A DNA stretch of 64,000 nt from Romboutsia_C sp015668195 (GTDB taxonomy: Bacteria > Bacillota > Clostridia > Peptostreptococcales > Peptostreptococcaceae), in assembly GCF_015668195.1 (NCBI RefSeq), contig NZ_JADPFC010000008.1:10622-74621 (forward strand), read 5' to 3'. Position 1 is the stretch's first letter, and each line of letters starts with the position of its first letter. The notes beneath the pieces were generated by a model. The model was given only the letters and a program-made list of their open reading frames with translations. It made no database searches and had not been told where the DNA came from. This document shows, in pieces, positions 46,146 through 54,930 of this stretch. The translations under genes were made by a program, and so were the position numbers.

Positions 46146-47261
46146 TTATGCTTCTTTTATTAACTCAGTTACCATTTTAGCAGAATTTTCTATATCCTTT
46201 ATAGCTATATATTCTTCTAATGTATGAGCATTCTTCATACCTATACCTAGGTTAACTGCTTTTATTCCATTTTTATTTAATATATTAGTATCACTACCTC
46301 CACCTGTAGATGTTGTGTGACCTTCTATATTCATATTAGCAAAAGCTTTTTTAGCTAGCACTACTATTTCATCATCTTCAGATATACTAAATGGTGCATA
46401 AGCTCTTGTAGTTTCTATTTCTATTTTAGCTCCAAATTCTTTAGCTGCTTTTTTGAATACATCTACCATATGATTTGTTTGAGCATCTAATTTTTCTTCG
46501 CTTAAGCTTCTAGCTTCTGCTGCTATTTCTAATTCTGGCATAACTATATTTGTTGCTATTCCACCATTTATTATACCTATATTAGCAGTAGTTTCTTCAT
46601 CTATTCTTAATAAATTCATATTTTCTATAGCTCTTGCAGCAACCATTACTGAACTTACTCCATTTTCTGGCTCAAGACCTGCATGAGCTGGTTTTCCTAT
46701 TATTTTGACCTTTATAGCATCTTGTGCTGGCGCTTGAATTATTATTTCTCCTGGAGCTCCACCACTATCTAAAACAAATGCATAGTCTGCATTTACTTTA
46801 GAATAATCTAAGTACTTAGCACCATATAATCCGCCTTCTTCCCATATTGAGAATACAACTTGTATATCTGCATGTTGGATATCATTTTCCTTAACTGTTC
46901 TTAATGCCTCTAATATAGCAGCTATACCAGCTTTATCATCAGACCCTAGTACTGTTGTTCCATCACTTTTTATTATGCCATTAGCTTCGTCTATTATAGG
47001 TTTTACTCCTATACCAGGACTAACTGTATCCATATGTGAAGTGAAAAGTAATGTTTTACCTTCTCTATTTCCTTTTAATGTAGCAATTACATTTCCTGTT
47101 TCTCCACCAGCTTTTACACCAGCACCATCTATAACAACTTCTAAACCTATTTCTTTTAGTTTTTCGACTAGAACTTCAGCTATTTTGCCTTCTTTTGAAG
47201 ATGGACTGTCGATTTGAACTAGCTCTAAAAATTCATTGATTAGTCTTTGATTATTTATCAT
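46146..47261 (-). CDS. M20 family di/tripeptidase (PepT-like)
   Basis: This 371-residue zinc peptidase has the motifs LLFTSHMDTVSPG (first metal ligand His), SDGTTVLGSDDKAG (bridging Asp) and SIWEEGGLYGAK (catalytic Glu-Glu). A lid domain inserted at about 180-290 carries the dimer segment. The type resembles peptidase T or YqjE-like M20 enzymes, acting on short peptides in the cytosol. SD GGAGG. Its own terminator follows. Confidence 0.88.
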   Translation of the reverse strand: MINNQRLINEFLELVQIDSPSSKEGKIAEVLVEKLKEIGLEVVIDGAGVKAGGETGNVIATLKGNREGKTLLFTSHMDTVSPGIGVKPIIDEANGIIKSDGTTVLGSDDKAGIAAILEALRTVKENDIQHADIQVVFSIWEEGGLYGAKYLDYSKVNADYAFVLDSGGAPGEIIIQAPAQDAIKVKIIGKPAHAGLEPENGVSSVMVAARAIENMNLLRIDEETTANIGIINGGIATNIVMPELEIAAEARSLSEEKLDAQTNHMVDVFKKAAKEFGAKIEIETTRAYAPFSISEDDEIVVLAKKAFANMNIEGHTTSTGGGSDTNILNKNGIKAVNLGIGMKNAHTLEEYIAIKDIENSAKMVTELIKEA

Positions 47262-47342
47262 ATATTCTCCTCCAGTTATACTTGGTCTACCTATAATTTT
47301 AGAACATTATCAAAAAATTATCAATATGTGAGGTAATTTATT

Positions 47343-48581
47343 CTATTTTATTATTTTTCTACTTCTTGAATCTATCATACATAACCAGTATCCTAAGCTA
47401 TCATTTCTTGTGTCACAAGGCTGGTATTCTCTAAATCCTGTATGACCTTTATCTGGTTGCTCTGTTTTATTTCCTGGGACTGCGTATATATAATTCTTTC
47501 TCTTGTTATACTCATCATATTGTACACCAAATAAGTAATGTCTATATTTATATGATTGCATTACTGCATCACTATACATTGTGTAATTTAGAGTATTAAC
47601 ATATCCTAAGTAAGGCATAGTGTATCCACATAAAGTTGTAGGACTTATTTCAATTTTCCACCATCTAGTATTGTCTATTTCATCTTTGATAAATGGTCTT
47701 ACTTCCTTAAAATGTTTAAGCCCTTTTTTTATTTGTCTTGGCATTAAAAGTGTTCCTGCCGTTTTTTGGTATTCATCTATAGAATTTGTTTTTGCATACT
47801 TTTGACGTGTTTTTTGTTGATGTGAAACAGTAGGATATGTCTTCTTTTCTTTAGGCTCACTACTTTTTCTATTTTTCTCTATAGTTTTATCTATATTATC
47901 ATATTCATTATATTCTTCTCTAGCTTGAGGCTTTACATCCTCCTCTATAATTTTGTAATAACCATCATCTGAGTTGTATACACTATCTTCTTCATATTCT
48001 TCTTCATTTTCATACTCTTCTTCGTTATCATCTATTTCTATATACTCTATTTCTTCATACACTTCATACTCTTCGTCATTATCATCTACTTCTATATATC
48101 CTATTTCTTCATATTCCTCAAACCCTTCGTCATTATCATCTACTTCTATATACTCTATTTCTTCATATTCCTCAAATTCTTCGTCATCTTCATACTCTTC
48201 TCCTGCAAATAATATTTCCTCGTAATTATCTATCTTAGTGCCTTTAAACCCTATAAGAGGTACAGTTTTTTCATATAAAAGAGCTATCCCTTTTATATCT
48301 ACATCTTCTCTGGCTAAATTTAATGTGAACTCACCTTTTCCTTGCTCACTTGGCAATACCTTTCCTAAATCAAGGGTATCATAATCGCTTTGTATAGCAA
48401 CTACCCTATATCCATCTTTCATAAATTTAAGATTTTCTACATATAATGAAATTATTGATTTTTCATCATTTATCTCTACTTTAGCAAATGCTTTTGGTAA
48501 AACACGTTCTTTGTATCTAAAGTTAGTGTCCTTAGCTTCAAGGATTATATAATCTCTCTTAAATTTTTTTTTAGCTGCCAC
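47343..48581 (-). CDS. Protein with acidic 18-residue tandem repeats
   Basis: This 412-residue protein has three parts. The N-terminal domain (about 1-130) is basic then beta-rich with no known motif. The middle (about 134-205) is very acidic, with three 18-residue tandem repeats (positions 134-187) of E-E-Y-E-E-I-E-Y-I-E-V-D-D-N-D pattern. The C-terminal domain (about 290-412) is Trp-, Tyr- and Cys-rich (TRWWKIEISPTTLCGY, GYWLCMIDSR). I choose the GTG at 48581, since GGGGG precedes it, over the ATG at 48602 whose SD is poor. No signal peptide. The function is unknown; a spore-surface or structural role is only a guess. Confidence 0.75.
   Translation of the reverse strand: MAAKKKFKRDYIILEAKDTNFRYKERVLPKAFAKVEINDEKSIISLYVENLKFMKDGYRVVAIQSDYDTLDLGKVLPSEQGKGEFTLNLAREDVDIKGIALLYEKTVPLIGFKGTKIDNYEEILFAGEEYEDDEEFEEYEEIEYIEVDDNDEGFEEYEEIGYIEVDDNDEEYEVYEEIEYIEIDDNEEEYENEEEYEEDSVYNSDDGYYKIIEEDVKPQAREEYNEYDNIDKTIEKNRKSSEPKEKKTYPTVSHQQKTRQKYAKTNSIDEYQKTAGTLLMPRQIKKGLKHFKEVRPFIKDEIDNTRWWKIEISPTTLCGYTMPYLGYVNTLNYTMYSDAVMQSYKYRHYLFGVQYDEYNKRKNYIYAVPGNKTEQPDKGHTGFREYQPCDTRNDSLGYWLCMIDSRSRKIIK
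48021..48182 (-). repeat. Three 54-bp tandem repeats in the acidic protein gene
   Basis: Three adjacent 54-bp units (18 codons each) encode near-identical acidic blocks. The nucleotide units are well conserved, with a partial fourth unit downstream. Such repeats can gain or lose copies by slipped pairing. Confidence 0.85.
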
Positions 48582-48637
48582 TTTTAATCCCCCTTTTAAC
48601 ATAATTTCTCTTAATAGTATATGAGTATGATTATAAA

Positions 48638-48670
48638 AAAAGTACCTTCAATTATTTTGAAGGTACTTTT
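48638..48670 (-). terminator. Terminator overlapping the end of rsmA
   Basis: 14-bp stem (48638-48651 with 48657-48670), 5-base loop; the upstream arm uses the last codons and stop of rsmA. Confidence 0.85.
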
Positions 48671-49524
48671 TCATTTACTTTATTTGATAAAGTGGCAAAC
48701 TCTTCTATTGATAAAGTTTCTCCTCTTCTCTTTTCATCTATATTAGCAGCACTTAATACTTCTTTTATTTCATCTTTACTTAAGAACCCTAATCCACCTA
48801 ATGCATTAAGTAATGTTTTTCTTCTTTGTCCAAAAGCAGCTTTAACAGTCTTAAAGAATATTTCCTCATTATCAACTGGATACTTTCTTTCTTCTCTTAC
48901 GTGAAGCCCTATAACTGTTGAGTCAACATTTGGTTGTGGTATAAACATATGTCTTGGTGCTTTTGCTACTATTTCTGTATCACAGTAATATTGAACTGCT
49001 ACTGATAAAGCTCCATAATCTTTTGTGCCTGGTACTGCATTCATTCTATCTGCAACTTCTTTTTGTACCATTACAACTATATCAGTTACTGGTATGTCTT
49101 CTTCTAAGAATTTCATAACTATTGGAGTTGTTATGTAGTATGGTAAGTTTGCAACTAATTTAACTGGTCCTCCATTTAGCTTCTCTTTTACTAATTCTTG
49201 GACATTTACTTTTAATATATCTTGATTTATAACTTCTATATTATCAAAGTCTTTTAATGTTTCACCTTGTAATATAGGTATTAATGTTTTATCTATTTCT
49301 ATAGCTACGACTTTCTGAGCTACTTTACCCATCTCACGAGTAAGTGTACCTATACCAGGACCTACTTCTATTATGTAGTCTCCTTCAGAAAGTCTTGCCC
49401 CTCTTAATATTTTATCTATTACATTATCATCTATTAAAAAGTTTTGCCCTAAAGACTTTGAAAATTTAAATCCGTGCTTTTCAACTACATCTTTTGTGGC
49501 TCTATGTGATGAAAGTCTATCCAT
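48652..49524 (-). CDS. rsmA: 16S rRNA dimethyladenosine transferase RsmA (KsgA)
   Basis: This 290-residue enzyme dimethylates two adjacent adenines in 16S helix 45. SAM motif YIIEVGPGIGTLTREM (about residue 45), catalytic NLPYYI (about residue 125) and a C-terminal helical domain. It sits with rnmV, the usual order. Confidence 0.96.
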   Translation of the reverse strand: MDRLSSHRATKDVVEKHGFKFSKSLGQNFLIDDNVIDKILRGARLSEGDYIIEVGPGIGTLTREMGKVAQKVVAIEIDKTLIPILQGETLKDFDNIEVINQDILKVNVQELVKEKLNGGPVKLVANLPYYITTPIVMKFLEEDIPVTDIVVMVQKEVADRMNAVPGTKDYGALSVAVQYYCDTEIVAKAPRHMFIPQPNVDSTVIGLHVREERKYPVDNEEIFFKTVKAAFGQRRKTLLNALGGLGFLSKDEIKEVLSAANIDEKRRGETLSIEEFATLSNKVNEKVPSK

Positions 49525-49544
49525 TAATTTCTCTCCTTTTATAT

Positions 49545-50081
49545 TTATTTATCTAAAGTTTCTAGTGATTTTTCAAATTCTTCTCTAGTAACTCCGTAAT
49601 TATTTAATCTATTTAAGAATTGCTTGGCATTTCCATATCCTATTCCAAGTATTTTTCCTAATTCATCTCTTCTGTTAGATGCATCTTCATTTCCTATAAG
49701 TCCATTTCTTATTAAATCAACTTGCTTAAATTCATCTCTTTTTTCTGTACTTTCTGTTCTAACTCTCTCAAGAGCTGCTATTATACTTTTTGGTGTAGCA
49801 TTTTCTATACCAATGTCACCATCTTTCTTAGCTTCCTCTCTTGGTAAAAAAGCATGCTTACATCCTGGAACTTCTGCAGCTATTTTCTTTCTTATTTTTT
49901 CACCTGCAAAATCAGGGTCTGTAAATATTATTACTCCACGTCTTTTTTGAGCAGATTTTATTCTTTCCATAACACCTTTAGGAAATCCAAATCCACCAGT
50001 TGTTATAAGTTCTGCATCTACAGCTCTTTTTACTGCTGTAACATCGTCTCTTCCTTCTACAACTATTATTTCTTTTATCAT
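49545..50081 (-). CDS. rnmV: Ribonuclease M5
   Basis: This is a 178-residue Toprim-domain nuclease that matures 5S rRNA, with the Toprim Glu in IIVVEGRDDVTAV and the DxD in IFTDPDFAGEKIR. The start at 50081 (AGGTGA 7 bases upstream) replaces a start 15 codons further upstream without an SD. Two terminator-like hairpins lie between tatD and this gene. Confidence 0.95.
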   Translation of the reverse strand: MIKEIIVVEGRDDVTAVKRAVDAELITTGGFGFPKGVMERIKSAQKRRGVIIFTDPDFAGEKIRKKIAAEVPGCKHAFLPREEAKKDGDIGIENATPKSIIAALERVRTESTEKRDEFKQVDLIRNGLIGNEDASNRRDELGKILGIGYGNAKQFLNRLNNYGVTREEFEKSLETLDK

Positions 50082-50170
50082 TATCAATTCACCTTTTATT
50101 TGTTTTGTATCCTGTCTTAACTTCATTTCTATATTTTACGTTTTTTATGTAATTTTATCAAGGAAAAACA

Positions 50171-50202
50171 AAAACTATAGTATCATTATGTACTATAGTT
50201 TT
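50171..50202 (-). terminator. Hairpin in the rnmV leader (attenuator or second terminator)
   Basis: Perfect 12-bp stem (50171-50182 with 50191-50202) followed by a U-tract on the minus strand, about 90 bases before rnmV. It comes after the tatD terminator, so either read-through control or attenuation of rnmV is possible. Confidence 0.6.
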
Positions 50203-50349
50203 TATTTTTACACTTTATTTTTATTGTGTTTTACAATATTTACGTAATCATTATAATGCATAGAATTATAATTCAAATTTTCTTGACCATAGTCTATACT
50301 GAATTTTTTACTCCAAAACCATATATAAATTTTTTATAATTGTATTAAA

Positions 50350-50385
50350 AAAAGCTCTTGAGACTGTATAGTCTCAAGGGCTTTT
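50350..50385 (-). terminator. Terminator after tatD
   Basis: 16-bp stem (50350-50365 with 50370-50385) with one G-U pair and U-tract. It overlaps the tatD stop region. Confidence 0.88.
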
Positions 50386-51154
50386 ATTTTATATTAAATA
50401 ATCTTTTAGCATTTTCTTTTGTAGCTTTGCAAACTTGCTCGTAAGATATACCTTTTTCTTGAGCTATCTTATCTGCTACAAATTGAACTAACGATGGGTC
50501 ATTCCTTTTTCCTCTATGAGGCTCTGGAGCCATATATGGTGAATCAGTTTCTATTAATAAATATTCTAGAGGTATTTCTTTTGCTACTTCTCTAGTTTTT
50601 TTATTATTTTTAAAAGTTACTGTTCCTGGTATTGATATATAGCAACCCATTTTCACATATTCTCTAGCTAATTCAACATTTCCGCTATAACAATGAAGCA
50701 CGCATCCTATTTCTGGAGATTTTGTATTTTTTATTATTTCAAAAGTATCTCCATGTGCATCTCTATCATGTATTATTATAGGTAATTTTAACTCATTAGC
50801 TAATTCTATTTGTTTTTTAAACCATTCTTTTTGCTCTTCTCTAGGTGAATTATCATAGTAATAGTCTAATCCTATTTCACCTATAGCCACTACTTTTTCA
50901 TTTTCAGTAGCTAATTTTCTTAAAGTATCTATTGCAGTTTCATCTAAATCTTTAACATCGTGTGGATGTACTCCAACTGCTGCATATATAAAATCATATT
51001 TATTAGCTAATTCTACACTAGTTATTGATGTTTCTATATCTGCTCCTGGATTTAATACTAAATCTACACCTTTTTCTTTTAAAGATTCTATTAATTCTTC
51101 TCTATCTTCATCAAATCTTTCACTATTTAAATGTGCATGTGAGTCAAATAACAT
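50384..51154 (-). CDS. tatD: TatD family metal-dependent hydrolase
   Basis: This 256-residue TIM-barrel hydrolase has the metal motif FDSHAHLNSERFDED at the N-terminus, GEIGLDYYYD, and LLIETDSPYMAPEPHRGKRN with the final Asp. TatD proteins are 3'-5' exonucleases on DNA or RNA ends. It is 18 bases downstream of metG, a common clostridial pair. Confidence 0.93.
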   Translation of the reverse strand: MLFDSHAHLNSERFDEDREELIESLKEKGVDLVLNPGADIETSITSVELANKYDFIYAAVGVHPHDVKDLDETAIDTLRKLATENEKVVAIGEIGLDYYYDNSPREEQKEWFKKQIELANELKLPIIIHDRDAHGDTFEIIKNTKSPEIGCVLHCYSGNVELAREYVKMGCYISIPGTVTFKNNKKTREVAKEIPLEYLLIETDSPYMAPEPHRGKRNDPSLVQFVADKIAQEKGISYEQVCKATKENAKRLFNIK

Positions 51155-51172
51155 TTTTATTCTCCTAACTAA

Positions 51173-53113
51173 TTAACGAACTTCGCATCCATCCTTAGCA
51201 CCTGTAGCTACTGGTACTACTAAATCGTCACCATCATCTCCAGCAGCTAATATCATACCTTGAGATTCTACTCCTCTTAGCTTAACTGGCTTTAAGTTAC
51301 AAACAACTATAACATCTTTTCCAACCATATCTTCTGGCTTGTACCATTTAGCTATTCCAGATACTATTTGTCTTGTCTCTGATCCTAATTTTATTTGAGA
51401 TACTAAAAGTCTATCTGCTTTTGGATGTTTTTCACAACTTAAAACTTTACCTACTCTTAGCTCTACTTTATCTAGTTCATCTATTGTTATATTTTCTTTG
51501 TGCTCTAATGGAGCTACTTCTACTACGTCTTCTTTCTTTTCTGCAAATAATTCGTTTAATTCTTCTACTTCTTTTTCTATATCTAATCTAGGGAATAAAG
51601 CTTCACCCTTTTCAACTTTAGTATTTTCTCCTATAAGTCCGAAAGTTTTTGTACTTTCCCAAGTCTTTAAGCTTTCGTCAACTATTCCTAATTGAGCGTA
51701 TATCTTATTAACTGTAGCATTCATTATTGGATTTATCATAGTCGCTACTATTCTTATAGCTTCACATAAGTTGTATAATACTGTATCTAAAGTATCTTTG
51801 TTAGCTTCATCTTTAGCTAAAGCCCAAGGCATAGTTTCATCTATATACTTGTTAGTTCTTCTTATTAATTTCCAAGCACTTTCTAATGCTTCATTAAATT
51901 GAAGTTTGTTCATTTCATTTTCAAAGTTTTCTACTGATAATCTAGCAGTTTCTTTTAAGTCAGCATCAAATTCAGTAGTAGCTTTTGGCATTGGTATTAT
52001 TCCACTGTTATACTTTTCAACCATTGCAACAGTTCTACTTACTAAGTTTCCTAAATCATTTGCTAAATCTGAGTTAAGTCTAGTTACAAAGTTTCTATGA
52101 GTATAGTTACCATCTTGACCAAATGCAAATTCTCTTAATAAGAAGTATTTAAGAGCATCTACTCCATATCTTTCTATCATTTGTTCTGGATAAACTATGT
52201 TTCCTTTTGATTTACTCATCTTATCATTATCGAATAATATCCATCCATGTCCATATACTTGTGTAGGTACTTCTTCACCTAATGCCATAAGTATAGCTGG
52301 CCATATTATTGTATGGAATCTCATTATTTCTTTACCTACTATATGAACGTTAGCTGGCCAGAATTTTTTGTATTCTGAATCATTTTCACTCATGTATCCT
52401 AAAGCTGTTATATAGTTGCATAAAGCATCCACCCAAACGTATATTACATGTTTTTCATCAAATGGCACCTTTATACCCCAATCAAAAGTTGTTCTAGTTA
52501 CACATAAATCTTCTAATCCTTTATCTAAGAAGTTTGCAACCATCTCATTTTTTCTTGATACTGGGAAACAGAAGTTAGGATCAGCAAATAATTCTCTTAA
52601 TCTATCTTCATATTTTGATAATTTGAAGAAATAAGCTTCTTCCTTAGCATCATAAGTTTCTCTTCCACAGTCAGGACACTTGTTTCCATCTACTAATTGC
52701 GATTCTGTCCAGAAACTTTCACATGGAGTACAATACTTACCTTCATAAGCTCCTTTGTATATATCCCCTTGTTCATATAACTTAGTAAATATCTTTTGGA
52801 TTATTACCTTATGTCTATCTTGTGTAGTTCTTATGAAATCATCATATGATATATCCATAGTCTTCCATAATTTTTGTATGTCTGCTATCATTCCATCTAA
52901 GTATTCTATTTCAGTCATACCTTTTGCCTTAGCAGTTTTTTGTATCTTTTCTCCGTGCTCATCTGTTCCTGTTAAGAACTTTACATCATATCCACAGAAA
53001 CGTTTAAATCTTGCTATTGCATCTGCTGCAACAGTTGTATAAGTATGTCCTATGTGTAAGTTACCACTTGGGTAGTATATAGGAGTTGTTACGTAAAAAG
53101 TTGGTTTTGTCAT
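51173..53113 (-). CDS. metG: Methionyl-tRNA synthetase (with C-terminal tRNA-binding domain)
   Basis: This 646-residue synthetase carries the HIGH motif in SGNLHIGHTYTT (about residue 17), KMSKS in NDKMSKSKGN (about residue 295) and a Cys-x-x-Cys zinc knuckle (CTPCES, CPDCGRE). The C-terminal domain (about 540-646) is an OB-fold tRNA-binding module (DELDKVELRVGKVLSCEKHP). It is controlled by the Met T-box upstream. SD AGGAGG. Confidence 0.97.
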   Translation of the reverse strand: MTKPTFYVTTPIYYPSGNLHIGHTYTTVAADAIARFKRFCGYDVKFLTGTDEHGEKIQKTAKAKGMTEIEYLDGMIADIQKLWKTMDISYDDFIRTTQDRHKVIIQKIFTKLYEQGDIYKGAYEGKYCTPCESFWTESQLVDGNKCPDCGRETYDAKEEAYFFKLSKYEDRLRELFADPNFCFPVSRKNEMVANFLDKGLEDLCVTRTTFDWGIKVPFDEKHVIYVWVDALCNYITALGYMSENDSEYKKFWPANVHIVGKEIMRFHTIIWPAILMALGEEVPTQVYGHGWILFDNDKMSKSKGNIVYPEQMIERYGVDALKYFLLREFAFGQDGNYTHRNFVTRLNSDLANDLGNLVSRTVAMVEKYNSGIIPMPKATTEFDADLKETARLSVENFENEMNKLQFNEALESAWKLIRRTNKYIDETMPWALAKDEANKDTLDTVLYNLCEAIRIVATMINPIMNATVNKIYAQLGIVDESLKTWESTKTFGLIGENTKVEKGEALFPRLDIEKEVEELNELFAEKKEDVVEVAPLEHKENITIDELDKVELRVGKVLSCEKHPKADRLLVSQIKLGSETRQIVSGIAKWYKPEDMVGKDVIVVCNLKPVKLRGVESQGMILAAGDDGDDLVVPVATGAKDGCEVR

Positions 53114-53191
53114 TTTAATACCTCCTGATTTATTTTAATTAAAAATTTAGCTTTTTAGTTTTATATAAAAATCAAAAACTATTTGTATCAA

Positions 53192-53504
53192 AAAACTCGC
53201 CTCCTATGATATACATAGGGGCGAGATTATTCGCGGTACCACCCTAATTATCTAAATTTATAAATACTACTTTAAAAGTTAAAACTTTATGGTTTATACT
53301 CATATCAATATAGTATCTTAAACTAATTTAGATATCTTAGCAGACTATAACGTGTCTAATCGTTTTATCTTAAAAATAGAATCTCATCTATCATTCGGAT
53401 AAAAAGCTCCGAGGCCATCTTCAATAATTTCTTTAACACTAGCTTTCACCTAACCTAGCTCTCTGTAGAAAAAGTCTTTATTTACTCTTCTCTTCTCAGC
53501 TTTG
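53192..53504 (-). promoter_or_regulatory. T-box leader (Met) of metG
   Basis: The minus strand reads a T-box riboswitch. The conserved AGGGTGGTACCGCG antiterminator sequence is at 53232-53245. The terminator stem pairs 53196-53208 with 53214-53225 and is followed by six U. Upstream, Stem I has its AG-bulge/GAGA-type end (GAGAGCTAGG, GGTGAAAGCTAG) and a specifier ATG at 53416-53418 with a following purine, matching tRNA-Met. Uncharged tRNA-Met would stabilise the antiterminator and turn metG on. Confidence 0.92.
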
Positions 53505-53651
53505 TATATTTCTATATTTTACTAAATAAATATATTTTATTCATTCTATGTAATTTTGTTACTATTTAAAACTAATTCTATATAATTAACAAATCAATGT
53601 CAATTGGTTTCTATATTTTAATTATACCACCTCGTACATTTTATAGGAATA

Positions 53652-54176
53652 TTAAGTTGTAAATAATATATAGCATATAAATACAGACGCTATTACGCCT
53701 GCAATATGACTTATCATAGCGCAAGTTAGAGTATGTCTAGTATTCTTTATTTTTAAACTCCCATAGTATATAGCCATTGTGTAAAAAATGGTTTCAGATG
53801 CTCCAACTATTGTAGACCCCATTTTTTCTATTATAGTATCTATGCCTACTCTTTGAGCTAATTCAGTATACATTCCAAGTGCACCACTTCCTGAAAGAGG
53901 TTTTACTATTATTAATCCTATAAGTTCTTTCGGTATACTCATTAGCTCTGCTATTGGCTTAAATAAAAATTCAAGCATTTCTATTCCTTTCCCTGTTTTA
54001 AATATCCCTATTGCTAAAAATATTCCTATTATGTAAGGTGTTATAGACCAAGCTGATTTAAGACCATCTATTGCCCCTTTTACAAAACTATCATATATAT
54101 CTATTTTTTTATGCCTTCCATAAATAACTATATAAAGTATTATTAGAGGGACAAGTATATTTGAAAATAGCTCCAC
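53652..54176 (-). CDS. spmB: Spore maturation protein SpmB
   Basis: This 174-residue membrane protein has a nucleoside-recognition (Gate) domain and about five helices. SpmB works with SpmA in spore core dehydration in B. subtilis. The GTG start at 54176 comes directly after the spmA stop, with GGAGGG upstream of the stop, so translation is coupled. Confidence 0.93.
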   Translation of the reverse strand: MELFSNILVPLIILYIVIYGRHKKIDIYDSFVKGAIDGLKSAWSITPYIIGIFLAIGIFKTGKGIEMLEFLFKPIAELMSIPKELIGLIIVKPLSGSGALGMYTELAQRVGIDTIIEKMGSTIVGASETIFYTMAIYYGSLKIKNTRHTLTCAMISHIAGVIASVFICYILFTT

Positions 54177-54758
54177 CTATCTTACCCTCCTTCTATTTTG
54201 TAATAATTTACAGGTTATTATAGCTATTATTGTTGATACTGTTGTTGCAAATAATGTAGTTACTATTATTTGGCTTGGATCTTGAGAACCTAAATCCATT
54301 CTTATTTTGAGCATAGTAAATGGTATTAATTGAATTGATGATATATTAATGACTAAAAACATTATCATATCATTTGTCGCCGTATCCTTTTTACGATTTA
54401 AAGTTTGCAGTTCTTCCATAGCTTTTAGTCCAAATGCTGTAGCCCCATTACCTGCCCCTACCATATTCAAAGCTATATTCATAACCATATAAGACATAGC
54501 TTTATGCCCCTTAGGTATAGATGGGAAAAGTCTTGTCATTATAGGGTTTAGTTTTTGTCCAACTTTTTCTATCAGTCCAGCATCTTTTGCTATGTTCATT
54601 ATTCCCATCCAAAGAGCCATTACTCCTGCTAAACTTATTGCAAATTCTACTCCTTTAGATGCTTCTGTTAGTATTACTTTGTTTAGTTCTCCTAGATTAT
54701 TAAATGCCATACTGCCTATTATTCCTATAGCAATCATGTAAAACCATATTCTTGCCAT
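54177..54758 (-). CDS. spmA: Spore maturation protein SpmA
   Basis: This 193-residue Gate-domain membrane protein with about five helices contains the conserved MVGAGNGATAFGLKAM segment (GNAATA-like). It pairs with SpmB. SD GGGGAGG. It is divergent from pncB, so the 170-base spacer holds both promoters. Confidence 0.93.
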   Translation of the reverse strand: MARIWFYMIAIGIIGSMAFNNLGELNKVILTEASKGVEFAISLAGVMALWMGIMNIAKDAGLIEKVGQKLNPIMTRLFPSIPKGHKAMSYMVMNIALNMVGAGNGATAFGLKAMEELQTLNRKKDTATNDMIMFLVINISSIQLIPFTMLKIRMDLGSQDPSQIIVTTLFATTVSTIIAIITCKLLQNRRRVR

Positions 54759-54930
54759 TAAATCGCCTCCCCTCTAGATAAATTTTATGATTTATATATA
54801 CTACTTTATACTTGAAACTTGCACTATATTGTGTTTTAGTATATATGTGGGGTTTTTTAATCAACTAGCTTTTCATACTAATCCATATACGAAGTGATTT
54901 TATAATTATATATATTTAAGGAGAAATGCA

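Noticed and set aside
47974..48225. Plus-strand frame rich in Ser and Tyr, opposite the acidic repeats
   Set aside because: It is the antisense shadow of the Glu/Asp/Tyr-rich repeat region, without an SD.
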